From Bacteroidota bacterium (GTDB lineage: Bacteria; Bacteroidota; Bacteroidia; Cytophagales; Cyclobacteriaceae): a stretch of DNA of 64,000 nt. Under the pieces are notes generated by a model. It searched no databases. It was not told where the DNA came from and worked only from the letters and a program-made list of their open reading frames with translations. Both the position numbers and the translations under genes were made by a program. Below are positions 1 to 8,005 of the stretch, piece after piece. The stretch spans positions 1 to 64,000 of the forward strand of contig JAFDZA010000020.1 of the NCBI GenBank assembly GCA_018267135.1, in the 5' to 3' direction. Each line of letters opens with the position of its first letter. The first letter of the stretch is position 1.

Positions 1-120
1 ATCAGGGGGGCAATTTGCCCGGATAAGGGTGGTCAGTTTCGTCCGGATATGGGTGGTCAATTTGCTCCGGATCGACTGGTCAGTTTCATCCGGATTGAAG
101 TGGTCAATTTCTCCGGATTC
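1..120. mobile_element. End of an IS21-like insertion sequence (multiple terminal repeats)
   Basis: Four and a half direct copies of a 23-24 bp unit lie here, starting near 9, 30, 54, 77 and 101. Each has the form TGGTCArTTT, then CCGGAt, then a short variable spacer. Arrays of short repeats at the tips are typical of IS21-family elements, and copies alternating TGGTCAGTTT and TGGTCAATTT are the pattern I associate with IS21-like elements of Bacteroidota. The transposase genes (istA/istB) would lie to the left, outside the window. The array ends where the coding sequence of a conserved small gene is cut. The exact junction and any target-site duplication cannot be set without the other end. 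Confidence 0.55.
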
Positions 121-354
121 TCCAGCAGCGTTCATCATCAAATTACGAACCGCATTGCGTAGCACTTTGCCAGCAGTTGCAGAGCTTCCAAACTCACTAC
201 CGTTTTCACGGGTACGTTGAAAGTTTGGGTCATTTGCAATACGGTCAGCAGATACACCGCCTTTGGTTTTTACCAAGTGTCCGTCTTGCGTTTTGTAGAA
301 GGTCAATTCATCTAGAGTGCCTTCAATTTTTAAGATACCTTTTAATTTTGCCAT
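1..354 (-). pseudogene. Conserved small Bacteroidota protein, 3' part replaced by IS end
   Basis: Reading leftwards from the ATG at 354 gives MAKLKGILKIEGTLDELTFY..., then a Lys/Gly-rich stretch, RTRENGSEFGSSA and LRNAVRNLMMNAA. I recognise this as a small hypothetical family of Bacteroidota; its function is unknown to me. After about 77 native residues the frame enters the IS-like repeats at about 120 and stays open to the window edge, coding for repeats of the type NPDETDQSIRSKLTTHIRTK. The original C-terminus is therefore lost, and any product would be a fusion with translated IS end. It has a plausible promoter of its own at 420-451. Confidence 0.6.
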
Positions 355-419
355 TGCTTGAAATTTTTATGAGTTAGTAAATCAATTTCTTTTTTTGCTG
401 TTTTATCAGCATTTGAAAA

Positions 420-451
420 CAAAAGTATAAGCACAACAAAGCCTTTACAAA
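420..451 (-). promoter_or_regulatory. Candidate Bacteroidota promoter of the truncated gene
   Basis: On the minus strand a TTTG (448-451) is followed after 20 bases by TACTTTTG (420-427), matching the TTTG/TAnnTTTG scheme. It lies about 65 bases before the start codon at 354. Confidence 0.45.
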
Positions 452-524
452 TGTTGTAAGTCATCCGTTCCGTTTATTCCGCATTATTCCAACAAACACA
501 CTTTTACCGCCTCACAAAAACATT

Positions 525-532
525 TATCTTTG
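525..532 (+). promoter_or_regulatory. -7-like box TATCTTTG
   Basis: A TAnnTTTG match 36 bases before the ATG at 568. No clear TTTG was found at the expected distance upstream, so it is a partial promoter match. Confidence 0.35.
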
Positions 533-567
533 CTCTATCATTTCCATATCAGAAGCATGGCATCGGT

Positions 568-789
568 ATGGATAATGTATTAAAGTGTATAATTGAAATA
601 ATGAATAGACTGTGCATTTATCCTAAAGACATTCAGGTAATCACAGGCAGAAGCGACAGGTATGGAAGAAATCTCATCAAGAAGATTAAAGACCACTTCA
701 AGAAGCAGCAGCACCAGGTTGTTACTGTTGATGAGTTTTGTCAGTACATGGGCTTGCAACCAGAAACGGTTGCCAAGCAAATTAGGTAA
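568..789 (+). CDS. Small hypothetical protein, possible HTH-like
   Basis: The 73-residue product has the core YPKDIQVITGRSDRYGRNLI, then KIKDHFKK, HQVVTVDEFCQYMGL and PETV. I recognise this layout (KDIQ, ITG-S, R-L, IK, VT-EFC-Y-GL) from small Bacteroidota proteins often found near mobile DNA. The first half looks like a helix-turn-helix and the second like a small DNA-binding-type helical module, which is inference. Met12 (position 601) is an alternative start, because the family core begins just after it. It stands alone between the IS remnant and an AT-rich gap. Confidence 0.6.
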   Translation: MDNVLKCIIEIMNRLCIYPKDIQVITGRSDRYGRNLIKKIKDHFKKQQHQVVTVDEFCQYMGLQPETVAKQIR

Positions 790-1307
790 GTAGAAATCTT
801 ATCTTTGCTTTTGCTAATGATGAGGCACAGCATACCCTAACAGCAACAACATTTTTTCCTTTCTTTGTAGTGCAGTTGCACTTGTTTTAGTCAATCATGT
901 TGCCTATTTGTTGCCCAATCTCCGCAAAGCATTGATAGTAAAGGGAACTGTATTTTTTGTATCGGAAAGTAACCACTATAAAATATATAAGGAACAAACT
1001 AAACCCTCTGTTGCGCAAAGTTTACTTTGTAAAATTCTCCCATTATTAACTAAGTTAAACGTCCATTTGCAGGCGTTCAATACAATTTTTATATCTGGAA
1101 ATAGAAGTAAAATGATAAAGAGAATGCCCTAGTGATTACAAAAAAAGATGGCAATCTATCTACTTTCTTTACCAGTATATATATTTATAAAAAATAATAT
1201 ATTGATTATCAATAAATTATAAAATATTTTTCATAATTACCGCAAAGTACCCGGCTATACATAGTACTATTGCGTATAAGTACAAAGATTACTTATAATA
1301 AGTTTTT
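790..1307. other. AT-rich intergenic stretch with no convincing gene
   Basis: About 520 bases without a recognisable gene. A TATCTTTG box at 800-807 is not followed by a good ORF. An open frame at 908-1132 (74 codons) has no family features and an AT-rich composition like the surroundings, so it is not called. The part at 1150-1250 is very AT-rich, and the last 35 bases hold the palindrome listed separately. Confidence 0.6.
1275..1297. promoter_or_regulatory. Perfect palindrome before padR, candidate operator
   Basis: TATAAGTA (1275-1282) and TACTTATA (1290-1297) form a perfect 8-bp inverted repeat with a 7-base spacer, ending 10 bases before the ATG of the PadR-type regulator. PadR dimers bind inverted repeats of this size in their own promoters, so autorepression is a reasonable inference. 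Confidence 0.5.
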
Positions 1308-1646
1308 ATGAATCTTGAGAATACGCAAGTGCAAATGCGAAAGGGTGTTTTAGAATACTGCATTTTACACATCATTGCCCGTGGTGAAACGTACGCCTCC
1401 GATATGCTGGATGAGCTAACTGCAGCTAAAATGATTGTAGTAGAAGGCACCCTGTACCCGCTTCTCACACGTCTGAAAAATTCCGGCCTGTTAGAATACA
1501 AGTGGGTGGAATCGAAAGCCGGGCCACCACGAAAATATTATAAACTCACTCCTACAGGAGAAACTTTTCTGAATGGATTGACCGAAACCTGGAACGACCT
1601 GGTTCACTCCACCGAAATGATTCGTAAAAAAACTATTCCCGTATAA
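1308..1646 (+). CDS. PadR family transcriptional regulator
   Basis: A 112-residue winged-helix protein with the PadR pattern: KGVLEYCILHIIARGETYASD, then LDELT, VVEGTLYPLLTRLKNSGLLEY and GPPRKYYKLTPTGE in the wing. The length fits the short PadR-s2 subtype, which has a single C-terminal dimerisation helix. It lies 19 bases before the tandem-PspC membrane protein and is likely cotranscribed with it, an arrangement common in Bacteroidota. It probably represses this two-gene unit through the palindrome at 1275-1297. The ligand is unknown. Confidence 0.9.
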   Translation: MNLENTQVQMRKGVLEYCILHIIARGETYASDMLDELTAAKMIVVEGTLYPLLTRLKNSGLLEYKWVESKAGPPRKYYKLTPTGETFLNGLTETWNDLVHSTEMIRKKTIPV

Positions 1647-1665
1647 CCTCTCACCCTTTTTTAAA

Positions 1666-4038
1666 ATGAAAAAGACACTCAGCATCAACATCAGCGGCAT
1701 CATATTTTACATTGAAGAAGATGGATATGACTCCCTGCGGAAATATCTCGACTCCATTAACCGCTACTTTGGATCGTTTGAAGACAGCAGTGAAATTTTG
1801 GCCGACATCGAAAGCCGCATTGCCGAAATTTTTCTGGCCAAATTAAATGAAGGCAAACAGGTAATTACGGCCGAAGACGTACAGCACCTGATGGCCACCA
1901 TGGGCAACGTAAATGATTTTAAAGCAGCCGAAGAAAATGAATTTGCCGGCACCTCCAACAAAGAACAAAAACAACCCACAGGCGCAGCCCCATCAGCCAA
2001 CAAAAAACTGGTACGCGACCAGCGCAGAAAAGTAATGGGTGGCGTCTGTGCCGGGCTGGCCCACTATTTCAGCATAGACCCGGTGTGGGTGCGAATTATT
2101 TTTGGTTTGCTCTTTTTCTTTTATGGCAGTGGAATCCTTGTGTACTTGTTGTTGTGGATTGTGTTGCCGGGCGAGGCCAATCTGGAAGAAGAACCCAGTT
2201 TAAAAAAAATGTATCGCAACCCCAGCAAAAAGGTATTGGGCGGAGTAGCCGGTGGGGTGGCTGCCTATTTTGGAGGCGATGTAGTATTGGTGCGTATCCT
2301 TTTCGTAATTACTTCCTTTTTTGGCGGGTTTGGAATCTTGCTCTACCTCATTCTGTGGTTTTCGCTTCCGGAAGCAAAAACCATTACCGAAAAAATGGAA
2401 ATGCAGGGAGAGCCCGTTACCCTCTCTAACATTGAATCGTCTGTAAAGAAAAGCCTGAACGAAAAAAACGAAGAAGAAAGTACCTTCGCTAAAATTATTC
2501 TCTTCCCTTTCCGTGCCATAGCCGTAGTTCTTCGTTTTGTGGCCAAGATGCTGGGGCCGCTGGCCAAAGGTATAGTAGAAATAAGCCGCGTGCTGATCGG
2601 GTTAGTTGTATTACTTACCGGCATCGCCTTCGTTCTGTGTGTATTATTTGCGTTTGGGTTAGTGTTAGGCATGATTTCATCAGCTTCGCTGCCCGATTCG
2701 TGGGGCTTGGCACAACTGAATGGCAACCTGCCAATCGAAGCCATTCGGGCCACCTTTCCAATGTGGGTAATCGTGGCTGCTTTCTTTACAGCCCTCATCC
2801 CTTCTGTATTCATTCAATTACTCGGCAGCTCCATCTTAGCCAAGCGCATGGTTATTCGTCCGCTAATCGGATGGTCTATGTTTATCATTTTCTTTGTTAG
2901 TGTGTTGTTGTTGGGTTTATCTCTGCCACGTATCATTCTCTCCTTTAAAGAAGAAGGAGAGTATAAAACAGAACAAACATTTGAGGTTTCCGGCAAAACC
3001 GCAGTGCTCAAAATAAATGAAACCGGGCTGGATGATTACCACATGATAGACCTTCACCTAAAAGGCTATGAAGGCAAGCAACTCAAACTGACAAAAATCT
3101 TTAAAGCACAAGGGCAAAGCCGGAAGCGTGCCATTGAAAATGCTCAGACTGTAACCTACCAGGTATTGCAAGCCGACAGTATCATTACCTTCGATTCAAA
3201 CATCGTCTTTCCGGCCGGAACCGCTTTTCATGCACAACGGCTGGAGATGGAATTACTTATCCCATTTGGGCAGCGTTTTAGTATTAACGAAAATATATGG
3301 AGAATGATTGATAATTACGTGCGATGGAATTATTCAGAAACTGAAAAATCTCAAACTTGGGTAATTACAGCTAAAGGATTAGAGTGTGTAACCTGTCCGC
3401 CCCGGCCCAAAAGCGAGCAAGGACTTGGTGAACACGACCAATTTGGGTTTACTGATTTTGATGAGTTGGATATCAAAGGCGTATTTAATCTTGAGATTCA
3501 CCGAAGCGATAATTTTTCGGTGGAAATTAACGGCACAGAAAGCGAGCGGTCTAAATACAAAGTAGACCTGGCCGGCAACACATTGGAAATAAACTATCGC
3601 TCGGGTAAAAATATTTTCTGGACCCGCAATCTGGATGGAGAAGACTTAACGAAGATTGTAATTACCTTGCCCCACCTCAGCAACTTAAAAGTAAAGGGTG
3701 CCGGGAAAATACGGATAGAAGATTTTCAGGAAGACCAACTGGACATTCAAATAATGGGGGCGATGATGTGTGAATCTAACCTTTCTGCACAAAATCTGCA
3801 GCTCGATCTTTCGGGACCGGTAGTATTTGATCTTGACGGAAAAGGCGAATTTTTGGAAGCTGAAATAAGCAAAGTGGCACAACTAAAAGCCAGTGGCTAT
3901 GAAGTACGCCATGCCGTAATTAGCGCCCGCGAACTAGGCCGTGCCCGGATCAATGCTGTAGAACGTATAGAAATTGAAACCGATGTTACCGGCTCGGTAA
4001 AATATCAGGGAAACCCCGAAGTAATTAAAAAAGACTGA
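1666..4038 (+). CDS. Tandem PspC-domain membrane protein with C-terminal DUF2807 adhesin-head-like domain
   Basis: The 790-residue protein starts with a cytosolic region (1-110, ending in an acidic/Gln-rich linker). Two PspC domains follow, at about 113-172 (RRKVMGGVCAGLAHYF) and 179-238 (KKVLGGVAGGVAAYFGGD). Further membrane helices lie near 305-337, 364-389 and 398-422. The outer part ends in a beta-rich DUF2807/GIN domain (about 598-780) with the typical run LDIKGVFNLEI, then VKGAGKIRI. PspC domains are known from envelope stress systems; the C-terminal domain is probably in the periplasm. With the PadR regulator upstream it likely forms an envelope-stress unit. The exact role is unknown. 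Confidence 0.85.
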   Translation: MKKTLSINISGIIFYIEEDGYDSLRKYLDSINRYFGSFEDSSEILADIESRIAEIFLAKLNEGKQVITAEDVQHLMATMGNVNDFKAAEENEFAGTSNKEQKQPTGAAPSANKKLVRDQRRKVMGGVCAGLAHYFSIDPVWVRIIFGLLFFFYGSGILVYLLLWIVLPGEANLEEEPSLKKMYRNPSKKVLGGVAGGVAAYFGGDVVLVRILFVITSFFGGFGILLYLILWFSLPEAKTITEKMEMQGEPVTLSNIESSVKKSLNEKNEEESTFAKIILFPFRAIAVVLRFVAKMLGPLAKGIVEISRVLIGLVVLLTGIAFVLCVLFAFGLVLGMISSASLPDSWGLAQLNGNLPIEAIRATFPMWVIVAAFFTALIPSVFIQLLGSSILAKRMVIRPLIGWSMFIIFFVSVLLLGLSLPRIILSFKEEGEYKTEQTFEVSGKTAVLKINETGLDDYHMIDLHLKGYEGKQLKLTKIFKAQGQSRKRAIENAQTVTYQVLQADSIITFDSNIVFPAGTAFHAQRLEMELLIPFGQRFSINENIWRMIDNYVRWNYSETEKSQTWVITAKGLECVTCPPRPKSEQGLGEHDQFGFTDFDELDIKGVFNLEIHRSDNFSVEINGTESERSKYKVDLAGNTLEINYRSGKNIFWTRNLDGEDLTKIVITLPHLSNLKVKGAGKIRIEDFQEDQLDIQIMGAMMCESNLSAQNLQLDLSGPVVFDLDGKGEFLEAEISKVAQLKASGYEVRHAVISARELGRARINAVERIEIETDVTGSVKYQGNPEVIKKD

Positions 4039-4085
4039 GGCCGAGCCTGCTAAAGTAAGTACACCAAAAACTATAAATTGGCTAT

Positions 4086-4463
4086 ATGAATACATCCGGA
4101 ATAGCTTGGAAAAATATAGACGAGTATCATGCACAGTTTTCAAAAGAGATGCAAGCTGTGCTGCAACAACTCAGGCAGGTCATCAAACAGGCAGCCCCCC
4201 AAACCACCGAAACAATTAGTTACGGTATGCCTGCCTTCAAACAAAACAAAGTGCTGGTCTATTATGCCGTAAACAAAAATCATATTGGCTTTTACCCTAC
4301 CCCGCACCCTATTGAAGTATTTAAAAAAGAACTTCATAAATACAAAACTTCTAAGGGTGCCATTCAATTCCCGATAGATCAGGTATTACCTCTTCCTCTG
4401 ATAAAAAAGATAGTAAAATTTAGAGCAGCTGAAGATATAAAAGCCGCCATCCGTAAGAAATAA
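4086..4463 (+). CDS. DUF1801 / YdhG-like protein
   Basis: The 125-residue protein carries the DUF1801 pattern: IDEYHAQFSKEMQAVLQQLR, then IKQAAPQTTETISYGMPAFK, YYAVNKNHIGFYPTPHP and KGAIQFPIDQVLPLPLIKKIVKFR. Members have a frataxin-like/YjbR-like fold; the molecular function is not settled. No signal peptide, so it is cytosolic. It sits 47 bases after the PspC gene on the same strand and may be part of the same transcript. Confidence 0.85.
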   Translation: MNTSGIAWKNIDEYHAQFSKEMQAVLQQLRQVIKQAAPQTTETISYGMPAFKQNKVLVYYAVNKNHIGFYPTPHPIEVFKKELHKYKTSKGAIQFPIDQVLPLPLIKKIVKFRAAEDIKAAIRKK

Positions 4464-4502
4464 CCCTTGTAGTGTATCTGCAAAAAATAAAATAACCTCC
4501 GT

Positions 4503-4530
4503 GCAACCCCTCGCGTATATTTTGCATCTA
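4503..4530 (+). promoter_or_regulatory. Possible ECF-type autoregulatory promoter
   Basis: GCAACC (4503-4508) is followed after 15 bases by GCATCTA (4524-4530), resembling an ECF promoter with an AAC-containing -35 and a CGTCTA-like -10. It lies 18 bases before the ECF sigma gene, where autoregulation would be expected. The match to a consensus is by eye only. Confidence 0.35.
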
Positions 4531-4547
4531 CCGGATGAACAGTTCAA

Positions 4548-5117
4548 ATGGGGTTTCAGATTCATAGCTCAAACGAAACAGAGTTAATTGACGGCTGCCT
4601 GCGTCAAAACCACCGGGCACAGCAACAGCTTTACCAACGCTATGCCGGAAAGATGTATGCCGTCTGCTGCCGCTATGTAAAAGACCGGGCGCAGGCTGAG
4701 GATGTTTTAGTGATGGCCTTTACTAAACTATTTAACCGCATCAGTCAATACAAAGGCGAAGGCAGTTTTGAGGGGTGGGTAAGGCGCATCATGGTAAATG
4801 AGTCGCTCAGTTATTTGCGCAAACATAAAAATATGTACCTCGAAACAGACATAGAGGCGGCCGAATTCGAACCCGATTATCAAAAACTGGAAAATGAATT
4901 AGAGGCCAGCGACCTGCTAAAACTTATTGAAAGTTTGCCCGTGGGGTACCGTACCGTTTTTAATCTTTATGCCATTGATGGCTATAATCATCAGGAAATT
5001 GCCGCCCAGTTAGGCATTAGCGAAAACACTTCTAAATCGCAATTGAGCCGGGCGCGCGCTTACTTACAAAAAAAATTAACCGAATGGAATCATGAAAGCA
5101 TCCAGAAAACCAGTTAA
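4548..5117 (+). CDS. ECF-family RNA polymerase sigma factor
   Basis: A 189-residue sigma-70 group 4 protein. Region 2 covers about 25-90 (QQQLYQRYAGKMYAVCCRYV, DRAQAEDVLVMAFTKLF, GSFEGWVRRIMVNESL). Region 4 covers about 125-180 (LPVGYRTVFNLYAIDGYNHQ, EIAAQLGISENTSKSQLSRA). The coding end overlaps the start of the next gene by 26 bases, which points to translational coupling with a probable anti-sigma factor. A second downstream gene codes for an outer-membrane protein, so the unit likely senses an envelope signal. Confidence 0.9.
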   Translation: MGFQIHSSNETELIDGCLRQNHRAQQQLYQRYAGKMYAVCCRYVKDRAQAEDVLVMAFTKLFNRISQYKGEGSFEGWVRRIMVNESLSYLRKHKNMYLETDIEAAEFEPDYQKLENELEASDLLKLIESLPVGYRTVFNLYAIDGYNHQEIAAQLGISENTSKSQLSRARAYLQKKLTEWNHESIQKTS

Positions 5118-5808
5118 CAAAATAGATCAGTTATTTAAAAACAAACTGGAAGAGCATTCTATTGCCCCACCAGAAAATACCTGGAGTATGGTAGAAGCCG
5201 GTTTATCAAAAAAAAATAATAAATGGATATGGTCTATAGCAGCTGGGGTAATGTTGGCCGCTTTGTTACTAATCCTTATTTACCAGCCGCGTCAACCAGA
5301 AAACACAACCCTCACCCTATCCACAAAACCCATTAATCGAACGCCAGATCAGATTGCCCAAGAAAAAGAAGCATCGAAACCGGAAATAGTTCGGGCAGAA
5401 AAACCTACCCATACCAACATGGCGCATGCTGCTATCCCATCAAAAAAGATACAAAGAAGAATACCTGCCGAAAAAGAAACCGGCATCTCATTAAATGAGA
5501 AAGAAGAAAAAACCATTGCTTTAACAATGACAGAAGACATAGAAAAAGAAAAAATAAAAACAGATGCAACGCATTCGGCAACTGTGACGTCTTCCACGCA
5601 GAAGCCGATGAAACTGGAATTTACACTGGACGATTTTCCGGCAGCAGAACCTGTGGCCACAGCGGTTGCTGAAAAAAAATCTGGCCTTAAAAAAATTCTG
5701 GAGTTGGCACGCGATATAAAAACAGGTGAAGGATCGGCTGTGGATTTGAAAGACATTAAAAATGAAATCTTTGCCAGCAGCCTCCTCGCCCGGAAAAAAA
5801 ATAATTAA
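5092..5808 (+). CDS. Single-pass membrane protein, probable anti-sigma factor
   Basis: The 238-residue protein has a short cytosolic N-terminus (1-45, containing PPENTWSMVEAGL), one membrane helix at about 46-62 (WIWSIAAGVMLAALLLILIY) and a long, polar, low-complexity periplasmic part rich in Lys, Glu and Thr. I see no zinc-binding ZAS motif. The role as anti-sigma factor is inferred from topology, the 26-base overlap with the ECF sigma gene and the usual order in Cytophagales. The N-terminal segment would be the sigma-binding part. Confidence 0.6.
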   Translation: MKASRKPVNKIDQLFKNKLEEHSIAPPENTWSMVEAGLSKKNNKWIWSIAAGVMLAALLLILIYQPRQPENTTLTLSTKPINRTPDQIAQEKEASKPEIVRAEKPTHTNMAHAAIPSKKIQRRIPAEKETGISLNEKEEKTIALTMTEDIEKEKIKTDATHSATVTSSTQKPMKLEFTLDDFPAAEPVATAVAEKKSGLKKILELARDIKTGEGSAVDLKDIKNEIFASSLLARKKNN

Positions 5809-5811
5809 CGT

Positions 5812-6804
5812 ATGAACCTGATCCAACAAAAAATGAAAGCAGTCTTAGTATTTTGGGGGTTGGCCTTCCAGGCTGCCATAGCCCAATCCGCAGCCGACAC
5901 CGTCACCATTCGGGTGGGTGAAGGAAGCAAAGTAATTTTCGCCATCAAAGACAAAAAAGATCTGGAAACGATGAAAAAATACAATTTTCAAAAATTGATG
6001 GACGACATGATTTACAAACTAGAAGTGCGCGACTCCAGCAAATTAGCCAAACATGCCAGCGAGTTTTTAAAGAAAGACACAATTATAAAAGAGCAGGCAA
6101 CGGTTCCGGTCTCTCCCGAAATACCGGCACGGAATGAACATCACCGAAAATATTACGGGCACAAAACCTATAATTCATTTATCATAGACGTGGGCACCAA
6201 TAACTATGTAAGCAACGGAAATTTCCCTACCCAGGATAACAGCCAATATGCCGTGCGCCCCTGGGGGTCTTGGTACATCGGGCTAAGTTCCATCTACCGT
6301 ACACGCATGGCCAATAAATTTTTCCTGGAGTGGGGTTATGGCGTAAGCTGGTACAACTTCAAATTTCAAAACAACCAAACCCAGATCACCAAAGACAATA
6401 CGGGCGTGCAATTCATAGCCGATGCCCGTGGCTACAACTATGAAAAAAGCAAACTCACGGCTTCCTTTGTAAATATATCGGTCGTGCCGGTAATTGACTT
6501 CGGAGCCAACAAACGCAAGCCCAGTTTTTTTAACGGCCGGCATGCCAACGGTTTCCGTTTCGGTGTAGGGCCGTATGCCGGTTACCTGATTGACAGCTAC
6601 TCTAAGCAATTATACAAAGTCAACGGAGATGAAAAGAAAGAGCGCCACCACGATAATTTTTATCTCAACAATTTGCGATATGGGGTGCGCCTGCAATTGG
6701 GTTTCAATGATGTAGATTTCTTTTTTAACTACGACATGAATCCGTTGTTTGTAACCGGAAAAGGCCCGCAACTGAATGCATTTAGTTTTGGTGTGAGTTT
6801 CTAA
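5812..6804 (+). CDS. Secreted protein, probable outer-membrane beta-barrel
   Basis: A 330-residue protein with a signal peptide ending near AFQAAIAQ-S. Met8 (5833) would give a more compact signal peptide and is an alternative start. A helical segment (about 45-85) precedes a C-terminal region (about 120-330) of alternating aromatic strands, such as SWYIGLSSIYRTRM, FRFGVGPYAGYLI and YGVRLQLGFNDVDFFFNYD. It ends in Phe, as is usual for outer-membrane barrels. It begins 3 bases after the probable anti-sigma gene and is the third gene of the sigma unit. I recognise no named family. Confidence 0.6.
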   Translation: MNLIQQKMKAVLVFWGLAFQAAIAQSAADTVTIRVGEGSKVIFAIKDKKDLETMKKYNFQKLMDDMIYKLEVRDSSKLAKHASEFLKKDTIIKEQATVPVSPEIPARNEHHRKYYGHKTYNSFIIDVGTNNYVSNGNFPTQDNSQYAVRPWGSWYIGLSSIYRTRMANKFFLEWGYGVSWYNFKFQNNQTQITKDNTGVQFIADARGYNYEKSKLTASFVNISVVPVIDFGANKRKPSFFNGRHANGFRFGVGPYAGYLIDSYSKQLYKVNGDEKKERHHDNFYLNNLRYGVRLQLGFNDVDFFFNYDMNPLFVTGKGPQLNAFSFGVSF

Positions 6805-6820
6805 ACTTTATAAAAAGAAT

Positions 6821-6855
6821 AAAAAAAGGAGGGCAACTTGTGCTCTTCTTTTTTT
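6821..6855. terminator. Intrinsic terminator between convergent genes
   Basis: An 8-bp stem (6828-6835 with 6841-6848, two G-U pairs, loop ACTTG) is followed by seven T. Seven A precede it, so it can work in both directions, for the genes ending at 6804 (+) and 6859 (-). Confidence 0.75.
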
Positions 6856-6858
6856 AAC

Positions 6859-7359
6859 TTAAAATCGGAATGCTTCGCCTTTGGTAATTACCATTTCGCG
6901 TTCATCGCCCCGCAGTTTTAACTGGCGGCAAACTTTGCGGGGAGTGGGCCATTGCAACACACCCCATAAAATAACTACCCCAAAACTCGCGCTAAACCCC
7001 TGATGGGCCGTACAAAAAAAGCCGATCAGCAAAAGACTGCCGGCCCACACGTATGAATTGATTTTGGAGCGCACCACCAAATAATACTCTTCCAGCTTCT
7101 GCCCCAACCCCGCACGGGAAGCTATTTTAGTATAGCTTCTAACCGACTGCCAATGAACAATCGTTAGCATGATAAATATCAGCAAAGCAAACAGCTTCCA
7201 TAAAAAACCATTTACAAGTGCATTATCAATCAGTGCAAACCATTGTTGGGTGAGAAACAAATAGTAAACCACCAGAAAACCAACCATCGGAATGAGCATC
7301 ATAATCAACCCGTAGTTGTAGAGACGATAGAAATATTCTTTTAGAGAACTGAAATTCAT
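6859..7359 (-). CDS. Hypothetical four-helix membrane protein
   Basis: The start is set at ATG 7359 (MNFSSLKEYFYRLYNYGLI); an upstream in-frame ATG at 7377 would lie inside the promoter box at 7375-7382. The 166-residue product has four hydrophobic segments: GLIMMLIPMVGFLVVYYLF, LWKLFALLIFIMLTIVHW, SYVWAGSLLLIGFFCTAH and GFSASFGVVILWGVLQW. The C-terminus is basic and contains PTPRKVCRQLKLRGDE. I do not recognise a named family. It is transcribed divergently from the TetR-type regulator, which is a candidate regulator of it. Confidence 0.7.
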   Translation of the reverse strand: MNFSSLKEYFYRLYNYGLIMMLIPMVGFLVVYYLFLTQQWFALIDNALVNGFLWKLFALLIFIMLTIVHWQSVRSYTKIASRAGLGQKLEEYYLVVRSKINSYVWAGSLLLIGFFCTAHQGFSASFGVVILWGVLQWPTPRKVCRQLKLRGDEREMVITKGEAFRF

Positions 7360-7374
7360 CAGGTTTAGTAGCAT

Positions 7375-7399
7375 CAAAGCTAATTATAAAATATCTTTG
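7375..7399. promoter_or_regulatory. Back-to-back -7 boxes of a divergent gene pair
   Basis: TAGCTTTG on the minus strand (7375-7382) and TATCTTTG on the plus strand (7392-7399) lie 9 bases apart. Each is only about 10-16 bases from its start codon (7359 and 7409), so very short or absent 5' leaders are expected. Confidence 0.5.
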
Positions 7400-7408
7400 T
7401 TGCATTGT

Positions 7409-8002
7409 ATGATTTCTCCAAATGAAAATCTTTCGCGTAAAGAACAAGTAATCCGCAGTGCGGCCGAATTGTTTCGCGAAAAAGGGTACGCAGCTGCCAG
7501 CATGCGCGACCTAGCCCAGAAATTAGGTATTGAAGCTGCCAGTCTATATTCACACATCAAATCGAAAGAAGAAATTCTGCAGAGCCTTTGCTTTGATATG
7601 GCAGCCGAATTTCGTAAGTCGTTAGATGCGGTGGAAAAACAAAAAACATCGGCCAGCGAAAAACTGAAGAACGGCATCATTGGCCACATTCAGGTTATGG
7701 CCAAAGATTTGATTGCCTCGGCCGTTTTCATGAACGAACACCGGCATTTAAGCCAGCCTTACCTGCGCGATTTTCTTTTGTTGCGCATCAACTACATCAA
7801 CCGTTTTAAAGACATCATTGAAGAAGGCGTGCGCAAAGGTGAATTTAAAGAAAACATTGATCGCAAACTGGCCGTGATGACGCTCTTCTCCTCCCTAAAC
7901 TGGATGCCCTTGTGGTATGACCCCAACAGCAACATAGATCCGCTTTCGCTTGGCCAGCAGCTGGCCGACATGTTGGTGAATGGGTTAAAGAAATCAAATT
8001 AG
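7409..8002 (+). CDS. TetR/AcrR family transcriptional regulator
   Basis: The 197-residue protein begins MISPNENLSRKEQVIRSAAE, then LFREKGYAAASMRDLAQKLG and ASLYSHIKSKEEIL, which is the classic TetR N-terminal helix-turn-helix (about 10-56). The C-terminal ligand-binding half is all helical (ending in LGQQLADMLVNGLKK). ATG 7409 is preferred over the TTG at 7397 because the -7 box covers 7392-7399. Its stop lies 3 bases from the stop of the convergent acyltransferase gene. It probably controls itself and the divergent membrane gene. Confidence 0.9.
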   Translation: MISPNENLSRKEQVIRSAAELFREKGYAAASMRDLAQKLGIEAASLYSHIKSKEEILQSLCFDMAAEFRKSLDAVEKQKTSASEKLKNGIIGHIQVMAKDLIASAVFMNEHRHLSQPYLRDFLLLRINYINRFKDIIEEGVRKGEFKENIDRKLAVMTLFSSLNWMPLWYDPNSNIDPLSLGQQLADMLVNGLKKSN

Positions 8003-8005
8003 TTT

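Noticed and set aside
908..1132. A 74-codon open frame in the AT-rich gap
   Set aside because: No family-like motif, no promoter at the right distance and no clear ribosome site; the residues reflect local AT-rich composition.
1140..1260. Very AT-rich stretch as a possible replication origin or phage attachment site
   Set aside because: No DnaA-box cluster, iterons, integrase gene or direct repeat seen; AT-richness alone is not enough.
2343..2813. A 156-codon minus-strand frame inside the PspC gene
   Set aside because: Lies fully antisense to a strong gene and has no motif of its own.
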